From contig JBBQAO010000042.1 in assembly GCA_038316355.1 (NCBI GenBank), forward strand, positions 1-28,643: 28,643 nt of DNA, in the 5' to 3' direction. Below the pieces are notes generated by a model. The model did not search any database. It was not told the origin of the DNA and saw nothing but the letters and a program-made list of their open reading frames with translations. The position numbers and the translations under genes are program-made. Positions 23,313 to 28,643 of the stretch are shown one piece after another (within the stretch, counting starts at the first letter, position 1; every line of letters starts with the position of its first letter). The DNA comes from Ga0077527 sp038316355 (GTDB taxonomy: Bacteria > Pseudomonadota > Gammaproteobacteria > Burkholderiales > SG8-41).

Positions 23313-23747
23313 TCAAGCCTGAAGCAGATGGCGAATCACGAACACCGTGACAAAACCAGCGGCCATAAACGCCGCTGTCGCTACCAGCGAACGCGGTGAC
23401 AGCCGTGACAACCCGCAGACACCGTGGCCGCTGGTGCAGCCCGAACCATAACGCGTGCCGACGCCGACCAGCAGGCCGGCCAGCACGAGTACGCCGTAGC
23501 CGGCATCGATCTGTGGCGCCGGCAATGCAGCCATCAATGCGTATACCAGCGGCGCAAGGAGCAACCCACTGATAAAAACCACGCGCCACGCCACATCCCC
23601 CCTCGCGGGTTTGAGCAAGCCGCCCAGGATGCCGCTGATGCCGGCAATGCGGCCGTTGAGCAGCACGAACATTCCTGCCGCGACGCCGATCAGGGCTCCA
23701 CCGGCGAGTGCTGACCATGGCGTGAACGTGTTCCAGTCAATGACCAT
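23313..23747 (-). CDS. YeeE/YedE-type sulfur transport protein (first half)
   Basis: A 144-residue membrane protein with about four helices. The motif RYGSGCTSGHGVCGLSRLS (99-117) with C104 and C111 is the signature of the YeeE/YedE family, which moves thiosulfate or other sulfur species by cysteine relay. Split two-gene forms beside an ArsR-type sulfide sensor and a persulfide dioxygenase are common in proteobacteria. The ATG overlaps the TAA of the ArsR gene (TAATG), so translation is coupled. Confidence 0.93.
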   Translation of the reverse strand: MVIDWNTFTPWSALAGGALIGVAAGMFVLLNGRIAGISGILGGLLKPARGDVAWRVVFISGLLLAPLVYALMAALPAPQIDAGYGVLVLAGLLVGVGTRYGSGCTSGHGVCGLSRLSPRSLVATAAFMAAGFVTVFVIRHLLQA

Positions 23748-24070
23748 TATTTTTCCTCAGGGCAATACAGGCGATGCAGCAAGGCGAGGATTTCCAGCAG
23801 GGCCGGATCAGCCACACCATAAAAAATGTTCTTGCCCTGGCGGCGGGTACTGACGACACCCTCGATGCGCAGCACGCCGAGCTGCTGCGACAATGTCGGC
23901 TGGCGGATATCAAGTTGCTCCTCCAGATCGCTGACGCACATTTCCCCCTGCGACAGCTGACACAGCAGCAGCATGCGGTCTTTGTTGGCGAGCAATCGCA
24001 GGGCCGCGACAGCCTGGTCAGCGCCGTGACGCAGCGCTTCTACATCAATGGAATGTTGGGCGAATGTCAT
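23747..24070 (-). CDS. ArsR-family repressor, BigR/SqrR-like persulfide sensor
   Basis: A 107-residue ArsR-type winged helix protein. The HTH is in CVSDLEEQLDIRQPTLSQQLGVLR (about 45-68). Cysteines C45 and C103 (CPEE near the end) match the pair that forms a di- or tetrasulfide bond in BigR and SqrR and releases DNA when sulfide or persulfide rises. The metal-binding cysteine set of ArsR proper (CVC) is absent. It is the first gene of the minus-strand operon and is divergent from the persulfide dioxygenase-like gene; it would repress both directions. The start is ATG 24070. The family assignment is firm; the signal is inferred from cysteines and context. Confidence 0.92.
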   Translation of the reverse strand: MTFAQHSIDVEALRHGADQAVAALRLLANKDRMLLLCQLSQGEMCVSDLEEQLDIRQPTLSQQLGVLRIEGVVSTRRQGKNIFYGVADPALLEILALLHRLYCPEEK

Positions 24071-24088
24071 GGGGAACTCGTATTTAAC

Positions 24089-24116
24089 TTGATAACAATA
24101 TATTATGATATATAAT
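24089..24116 (+). promoter_or_regulatory. Promoter of the MBL gene
   Basis: A -35 TTGATA (24089-24094) and a perfect -10 TATAAT (24111-24116) are separated by 16 bases. The -10 overlaps the inverted repeat ATTAT-N5-ATAAT (24102-24116), a candidate operator for the ArsR-type repressor. The start codon is 50 bases downstream. Confidence 0.75.
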
Positions 24117-24125
24117 GTAAGTCAA
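24097..24125 (-). promoter_or_regulatory. Promoter of the ArsR-YeeE operon
   Basis: On the minus strand a -35 TTGACT (24125-24120) and a -10 TATATT (24102-24097) are separated by 17 bases. It overlaps the opposite promoter and the same ATTAT-N5-ATAAT dyad, so one bound repressor could shut both. Confidence 0.65.
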
Positions 24126-24128
24126 TAT

Positions 24129-24153
24129 ATTGTCAGATTTTATTGTCAGATTT
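24129..24153 (+). repeat. 12-bp direct repeat in the leader of the MBL gene
   Basis: ATTGTCAGATTT occurs at 24129-24140 and 24142-24153, one base apart, between the promoter and the ribosome site (GGAGGA at 24158-24163). It could be a regulator site or a leader duplication. Confidence 0.8.
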
Positions 24154-24166
24154 CTTTGGAGGACCC

Positions 24167-25048
24167 ATGAACCAACGCGCCAATACACAAGGCTTCTTCG
24201 ACCCCAAAACCTGGACCGTCACCTACGTGGTATGGGACCCCGCGACCCGGCGCGCAGCGGTCATCGACCCGGTGCTGGACTACGACTTCAAATCGGGGCG
24301 CACCGGCACAAGTTCGGCGGATCAGGTACTGGCCCATCTCAAGGAACAGAATCTTGTGCTCGACTGGATACTGGAAACGCACGCCCATGCCGATCACCTG
24401 TCCGCCGCAGGCTATCTGCAGAATCGCGTTGGCGGCCGCATCGCCATCGGCGAAAACATCCGCACGGTGCAGGCGACGTTCAAGAAAATCTACAACCTGG
24501 ATCGCAACTTCCTGCCTGATGGCAGCCAGTTCGATCACCTGTTCAAGGATGGTGAGCGTTTCATGATCGGCGAGGTCGAGGCCACCGCAATTCTGGTGCC
24601 CGGCCATACGCCGGCTGACATGGCTTACCTGATGGATGGAGCGGCCTTCGTGGGCGACACGCTGTTCATGCCGGACGTAGGCACCGCCCGCGCCGACTTC
24701 CCGGGCGGTGATGCGCATCAACTGTACCGGTCGATCAAACACCTGCTTGAACTGCCCGCGGAAACCGTGATCTACGTCTGCCATGACTACCCGCCCGCCT
24801 CGCGGAAGGCGGCATGGCAAACCTCGGTCGCCGATCAGCGCGCGCACAACATCCACGTGCATGACGGTATCAGCGAAGAAGAATTCGTCAGCATGCGCAA
24901 GAAGCGCGATGCAACGCTGGAAATGCCGACGCTGATTCTGCCGTCGATCCAGGTCAACATCCGCGGCGGAGCACTGCCGCCTGCAGAGGACAATGGCGTG
25001 GCTTACCTGCGCATACCTCTCAACGTACTGCCTGCGCACAAGCAGTAA
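24167..25048 (+). CDS. MBL-fold persulfide dioxygenase-like hydrolase (Blh/ETHE1-like)
   Basis: A 293-residue metallo-beta-lactamase-fold protein. The metal motif is THAHADHLSAA (71-81), with H147 in VPGHTPAD, D164 in VGDTLF and H206 in VCHDYPP. The fold matches the Blh/ETHE1 group, where a mononuclear iron enzyme oxidises glutathione persulfide to sulfite. The start is ATG 24167 with GGAGGA a few bases before; the frame is open further upstream, but the family begins here. It is divergent from a persulfide-sensor and YeeE/YedE operon, which fits sulfide or persulfide detoxification. A minus-strand relative in the window (7307-8176) shares only the fold. Confidence 0.92.
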   Translation: MNQRANTQGFFDPKTWTVTYVVWDPATRRAAVIDPVLDYDFKSGRTGTSSADQVLAHLKEQNLVLDWILETHAHADHLSAAGYLQNRVGGRIAIGENIRTVQATFKKIYNLDRNFLPDGSQFDHLFKDGERFMIGEVEATAILVPGHTPADMAYLMDGAAFVGDTLFMPDVGTARADFPGGDAHQLYRSIKHLLELPAETVIYVCHDYPPASRKAAWQTSVADQRAHNIHVHDGISEEEFVSMRKKRDATLEMPTLILPSIQVNIRGGALPPAEDNGVAYLRIPLNVLPAHKQ

Positions 25049-25070
25049 ACATCGCCGCACCAAAACAAAC

Positions 25071-25101
25071 GGCCCGCCTTGCGGCGAGCCGGTGTTTTTT
25101 T
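25071..25101 (+). terminator. Intrinsic terminator of the MBL gene
   Basis: GGCCCGCC (25071-25078) pairs with GGCGAGCC (25083-25090) with one mismatch around a four-base loop, followed by seven T residues (25095-25101). It lies 22 bases after the stop codon and next to tRNA-Glu, which runs the other way. Confidence 0.8.
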
Positions 25102-25102
25102 C

Positions 25103-25178
25103 TGGCGTCCCCAAGGGGATTCGAACCCCTGTTACCGCCGTGAAAGGGCAGTGTCCTAGGCCTCTAGACGATAGGGAC
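25103..25178 (-). tRNA. tRNA-Glu (anticodon UUC)
   Basis: A 76-base tRNA with encoded CCA. The acceptor GTCCCTA pairs with TGGGGAC with a G-U pair, the anticodon loop is CCTTTCACG with UUC, and the T arm is GGTTCGAATCC. It belongs beside gltX, which charges it. Confidence 0.96.
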
Positions 25179-25212
25179 TACGTCTGGTTACAGCGAGGTA
25201 TCTGTATTCTGC

Positions 25213-25288
<76 letters not shown>

Positions 25289-25340
25289 ACGAGAGCGGCG
25301 GATTATACCGAGGCAACCCGCCCCTGTAAACCGCAAAAAC

Positions 25341-26744
25341 TCAGTCTGGAAACCGTTCCAATTCCTGCGCCAGCCGCGCCAGCACTTCATCGCGGCCGAT
25401 CAGCTCCAGCGTGGCGTCGATCGACGGTGATTGCGGCTCGCCGGTGACCATCACACGCAGCGGCATCGCGATTTTCGGCATTTTCAGCTGATGTTCCGCC
25501 AACACTGCCTTCAGCGCGGCGCCAATGGCCTCGCGCTTCCACTCCACGGTTTCCAGTTGTCGCCGGAATGCGACCAGCGCCGGTTTGGCTGCGGCGGCAT
25601 AGTGCGTTGCGCGCAATTCAGCCGACGGTTCGAGCTGCCGGTAGAAATACACCGCGGCATCGGCCAGCTCTTCAACCGTGCTGACACGCTCCTTCAACAA
25701 CGCGACCACTCGTGGCAGATCCGGCCCGCCCGCCACTTTGCAGCCATCGCGTTCAAGAAACGGCGTCACCAGACCCGCCAGCCGCGTGTCATCCGCCTCC
25801 TTCATGTACTGCTGATTGAGCCAGCCGAGTTTTTCCGGATCAAACCGCGCCGGCGAACGGCTGACATGCGCCAGATCAAACCACTCCACCATCTGCTGCA
25901 GCGAGAATTTCTCCGCATCGCCATGCGACCAGCCCAGCCGCGCCAGGTAATTGTTCAGCGCTTCCGGCAGATAACCGTCTTCAAAATACTGCATCACGCT
26001 GACCGCACCGTGGCGCTTCGACAGACGCTCACCGTCAGCGCCGAGAATCATCGGCAGATGCGCAAACAACGGCAGGTTCGCGCCCAGCGCGCGATAGATA
26101 TTGATCTGCCGCGGCGTGTTGTTGACATGATCATCACCGCGCACAACGTGAGTGATGTTCATGTCGGCATCGTCGATGACCACACCGAAGTTGTAAGTCG
26201 GGATACCGTCGGCGCGCATGATCACCAGATCATCAAGCTCGCCATTGGCCACCGTGATCGGGCCCTTGACCAGATCATTGAAAGTCACGTCACCAGTGTC
26301 CGGCGTGCGAAAACGGATCACCGGCTGAATGCCGGCTGGCGGCTTCAGTCCCAGGCGTTTGGCGTTCTCGGGACGCCAGCGCCCGTCGTAACGCGGCTTG
26401 TCGCCGCGCGCACGCTGCGCTTCGCGCAAGGCGTCGATCTCTTCACGCGTCGCATAACAGGGATAGGCATGACCGTCGCGCAGCAACTGCTCCACGGCAG
26501 CCTTGTAACGATCCAGACGCTGCATCTGAAAATACGGTCCCTCGTAATCGAGGCCCAGCCATTGCATACCGTCGAGGATCGCCTGCACCGAGGCATCGGT
26601 GGAGCGTTCGCGGTCGGTGTCTTCGACACGCAGGACGAAGTTACCGCCATGCTGCTTGGCATAGGCCCAGCAGAACAGCGCGGTGCGGGCACCGCCGATA
26701 TGCAGATAGCCGGTCGGACTGGGAGCGAAGCGGGTGCGAACCAT
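25341..26744 (-). CDS. gltX: Glutamyl-tRNA synthetase
   Basis: A 467-residue class I aminoacyl-tRNA synthetase that attaches glutamate to tRNA-Glu. The HIGH-type motif is in RFAPSPTGYLHIGGARTAL (HIGG 15-18), and the KMSKS-type motif is LSKRHG at 241-246. VRGDDHVNNTPRQ at 201-213 is also typical of bacterial GluRS. The C-terminal anticodon-binding helices are complete and length matches the family. The start is ATG 26744. The tRNA-Glu and tRNA-Ala genes lie directly downstream on the same strand. In some organisms a GluRS also charges tRNA-Gln; this cannot be told here. Confidence 0.97.
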   Translation of the reverse strand: MVRTRFAPSPTGYLHIGGARTALFCWAYAKQHGGNFVLRVEDTDRERSTDASVQAILDGMQWLGLDYEGPYFQMQRLDRYKAAVEQLLRDGHAYPCYATREEIDALREAQRARGDKPRYDGRWRPENAKRLGLKPPAGIQPVIRFRTPDTGDVTFNDLVKGPITVANGELDDLVIMRADGIPTYNFGVVIDDADMNITHVVRGDDHVNNTPRQINIYRALGANLPLFAHLPMILGADGERLSKRHGAVSVMQYFEDGYLPEALNNYLARLGWSHGDAEKFSLQQMVEWFDLAHVSRSPARFDPEKLGWLNQQYMKEADDTRLAGLVTPFLERDGCKVAGGPDLPRVVALLKERVSTVEELADAAVYFYRQLEPSAELRATHYAAAAKPALVAFRRQLETVEWKREAIGAALKAVLAEHQLKMPKIAMPLRVMVTGEPQSPSIDATLELIGRDEVLARLAQELERFPD

Positions 26745-26769
26745 GATTGGAATCTAAGAGTTTCAACAA

Positions 26770-27092
26770 AATGCCACTTTTCCCTCATCCCAACCCTTCT
26801 AACGTCAAGAGGCACCGAGGTCCCGAAGGGACAAGGGAACACTTGGACCGGAGCAGAAGGACTTTTTGTCCCTCTCCCTCCGGGAGAGGGACGGAGGGTG
26901 AGGGAGATTTTGACTGCAGCTTTTATTCAGTCAGAAAAATGCGCTATTTTACGCCACGCTGCAGCATGGCCGGCAGTATCTAAAGGCGCGTAACAAAATG
27001 AAAACCCCCTCTCCCCGCGTTTGCGGGAAGACAAGGGAACACTTGAGGCAAAGCAGGGTTGGGGTGAGGGGCAGCAGAAAGCCATTTTGTTA
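26770..27092. repeat. Two tandem copies of the dispersed GC-rich repeat
   Basis: The 366 bases between gltX and the DadA-like gene (26745-27110) hold no clear gene. They contain two repeat blocks, about 26775-26910 and 26991-27092. Each has GGGTGAGG / CCCTC tracts, and both carry GACAAGGGAACACTTG (26830-26845 and 27030-27045), the inverse of the core at 7206-7221. The second block is bounded by inverted repeats TAACAAAATG (26991-27000) and CATTTTGTTA (27083-27092). Confidence 0.8.
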
Positions 27093-27110
27093 AGGGCTCC
27101 AAGGGATTCC

Positions 27111-28358
27111 TCAGCGGGAAAAACGACCCGGGCTGTACGGTGCAAGGTCGATGCGCGGCTCGCGCCCGGCAATCATGTCAGCCACCAGACGCGCGGTGGG
27201 CGCACCACCGACGAGGCCAACGTGGCCGTGGCCAAAGGCGTAATGCACATTGCTGAAACGTGTTGCCGGGCCGATCACCGGTGTTGAATCCGGCATCGAC
27301 GGCCGACGCCCCATCCACTTTGTCGCATCGACATTGCTGATACCGGGAAACATGCGCTGCATCAGCTTGCCCAGCACATCGGCACGAGCGTAATCCGGCG
27401 CCGCATCGATGCCAGCAAATTCGCTCTGCCCGGCAATGCGCAGCCCCATTTCCATTGGCGTCACAAAACATTTCTGCTCCGGCACCATCACCGGCATCGG
27501 CAACTGGTAACGCGGATCGGAATAAGTGATGTGGTAGCCCCGCTCCGCTTCCAGCGGCACCGCATCGCCCAGCTGCGCGCTGAATGTATTGGAATGCGCA
27601 CCGGCGCAGATCACCAGATGCTCCACCGGCAGATTCCCGGCATCGGTGTGCAGCGCGCGCGGCCCGTCCGGACCGACGTCGATGCTGAGCACCTTGCGCT
27701 GCAGGATGGTGCCGCCATCGCGTTCAAACTGCGCTGCCAGCGATTTGGTCAGTCGTTCGGGATTGGCGCACCAGCCGTGGTCATGCAGGAACAGGCCGAC
27801 TTCGTAATCACCATGCAGACCGGGTAAACGGTTACGCACCTCCGTTGAATCCAGTTCATCGATGACTACACCGCGGTCGCGACGCAGCTTCCAGCCCAGC
27901 GCATCGGCGTGATAGGCGCGGCGCGAGGAATACACCACCATGTAACCGCTTTTATGGATCAGGTCTTCGACACCGGCGTTTTTGACCAGCGGCGCATAGG
28001 CATCAAAAGTCTGCGACAACAGCGCACGCAATCCGTCGGCAATTTTCTCCACGCGTTTCACGTCGGCAGCCGCGACAAACTTCAGCAGCCACGGCAATGC
28101 CTGCGGCAAATAGGACCAGCGCAAGGCCAATGGCCCCAAGGGATCGAGCAGATAACCCGGAACCTGCGACAAAATACCGGGCATTGCAATCGGCACACAG
28201 GATCCGGGGCTGAAGATGCCGGCATTGCCTAAGGAACAATATTCCCCGGGCGGACGCTGATCGACGACAGTGACCTGGTGGCCATCGCGCCGCAGATAAC
28301 TGGCGGTGGCGATGCCGACGATGCCGGCACCGATGACGGTGATGTTTCGGGTTTGCAT
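27111..28358 (-). CDS. FAD-dependent D-amino acid dehydrogenase, DadA-like
   Basis: A 415-residue FAD-dependent oxidoreductase of the DadA/DAO family. The FAD-binding motif is VIGAGIVGIATASYLRRDGH (residues 8-27), and GNAGIFSPGS near residue 44 and CAGAHSNTF near 250 are typical. The C-terminal HYAFGHGHVGLVGG closes the FAD site. DadA deaminates D-amino acids (D-alanine) and passes electrons to the respiratory chain at the inner membrane; other members oxidise glycine, sarcosine or proline-type amines. The start is ATG 28358. A TATAAT on the minus strand at 28375-28370 lies only 11 bases from the start, which suggests a very short leader; no good -35 is seen. Confidence 0.9.
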   Translation of the reverse strand: MQTRNITVIGAGIVGIATASYLRRDGHQVTVVDQRPPGEYCSLGNAGIFSPGSCVPIAMPGILSQVPGYLLDPLGPLALRWSYLPQALPWLLKFVAAADVKRVEKIADGLRALLSQTFDAYAPLVKNAGVEDLIHKSGYMVVYSSRRAYHADALGWKLRRDRGVVIDELDSTEVRNRLPGLHGDYEVGLFLHDHGWCANPERLTKSLAAQFERDGGTILQRKVLSIDVGPDGPRALHTDAGNLPVEHLVICAGAHSNTFSAQLGDAVPLEAERGYHITYSDPRYQLPMPVMVPEQKCFVTPMEMGLRIAGQSEFAGIDAAPDYARADVLGKLMQRMFPGISNVDATKWMGRRPSMPDSTPVIGPATRFSNVHYAFGHGHVGLVGGAPTARLVADMIAGREPRIDLAPYSPGRFSR

Positions 28359-28437
28359 GGGCAGGCCGAATTATAGCCAGGCTATGGCCAGCAGTTTGGC
28401 GGGCGTCCGCGACCGGTGGTAAAATCCGCGCCGGCTG

Positions 28438-28512
28438 GGGCGGTTAACTCAGCGGTAGAGTGCCACCTTCACACGGTGGAAGCCACTGGTTCGATCCCAG
28501 TACCGCCCACCA
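28438..28512 (+). tRNA. tRNA-Val (anticodon CAC)
   Basis: A 75-base tRNA with encoded CCA. The acceptor GGGCGGT pairs with ACCGCCC, the anticodon arm is CCACC-TTCACAC-GGTGG with CAC, and the T arm is GGTTCGATCCC. Base composition falls in GC after it, and a tRNA 3' end is a frequent integration site. Confidence 0.96.
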
Positions 28513-28618
28513 ATGAAAATTCGGCATTCTTCCTAGCCAGCTAACGGCCAGCCAACAAAACCAACCTATTCCGCCATCCAGGTGGACGTATTTAGACTTC
28601 CACAAAGCGGATTATGAT

Positions 28619-28643
28619 ATGTCGCAGTTCGCCCCGTACCCGT
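28619..28643 (+). CDS. Possible start of a gene cut by the window edge (HsdS-like?)
   Basis: An ATG at 28619 opens a frame reading MSQFAPYP to the window end. Many type I restriction specificity subunits (HsdS) begin with a similar 'M..F..YP.YKDSGVEWLG' segment. Only eight residues are visible, so this is a guess. A weak AAAGCGG lies about 10 bases upstream. Confidence 0.25.

Noticed and set aside
25431..26993. 520-residue open frame on the plus strand opposite gltX
   Set aside because: It runs antisense to a certain gltX, has the Arg/His/Gln-rich composition of a reverse-strand shadow, and shows no motif.
28370..28375. Strong promoter for the DadA-like gene from a TATAAT
   Set aside because: No acceptable -35 at the right distance and only 11 bases to the ATG; mentioned in the gene entry but not called as a promoter.

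Overview
The window looks like a chromosomal segment of a GC-rich betaproteobacterium. The basis is the gene families, high-GC codon use, a tRNA-Glu/tRNA-Ala pair beside gltX, and common proteobacterial dispersed repeats. No replication origin, CRISPR array, intact insertion sequence or prophage is visible. Species cannot be named from the sequence.

Layout. 1-2204: the 3' part of a DUF6279-type lipoprotein gene and a YbdL-like aminotransferase, separated by a long imperfect inverted repeat. 2205-3813: an accessory patch with a dispersed repeat, a decayed HNH endonuclease gene and a HicAB toxin-antitoxin pair whose toxin has a premature TAG. 3845-7145: a polytopic permease, a short-chain dehydrogenase-like protein without the usual catalytic residues, and a D-2-hydroxyacid dehydrogenase. 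7307-9920: minus-strand genes for an MBL hydrolase, a Nudix hydrolase and a 3-hydroxyisobutyrate dehydrogenase-like protein. 10107-13688: XdhC and CoxG-like proteins (divergent), DinB-family, dienelactone hydrolase and GST-like proteins. 13913-17574: YhhQ queuosine-precursor transporter, small membrane protein, tRNA-Pro with a decayed relative nearby, MFS permease, GcvA-like LysR regulator. 17748-20134: a 69-residue protein of unknown function, a long hairpin, a bactofilin, a secreted protein and a membrane/zinc-ribbon protein.

The most notable locus is 20167-22050 (minus). Two adjacent open frames, 22050-21763 and 21759-21508, lie in one reading frame and are separated only by a TGA. Read through, they give a 180-residue protein with a U-G-S-C motif, matching the UGSC selenoprotein family. 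A hairpin just after the TGA puts G23 and U24 (counted from the U of UGA) in its apical loop, as in the E. coli fdhF SECIS. A standard gene caller would split or lose this gene. Downstream on the same strand is a 370-residue conserved protein of unknown function, a possible partner. No sel genes or tRNA-Sec are in the window, so use of Sec depends on the rest of the genome.

22211-25048 is a compact sulfide/persulfide locus: a BigR/SqrR-like ArsR repressor, two half-size YeeE/YedE sulfur-transport proteins and a DUF599 membrane protein form an overlapping minus-strand operon, divergent from a persulfide-dioxygenase-like MBL protein. Both promoters face each other across an AT-rich dyad. The right end carries tRNA-Glu, tRNA-Ala, gltX, a DadA-like dehydrogenase, tRNA-Val and possibly the first codons of another gene.
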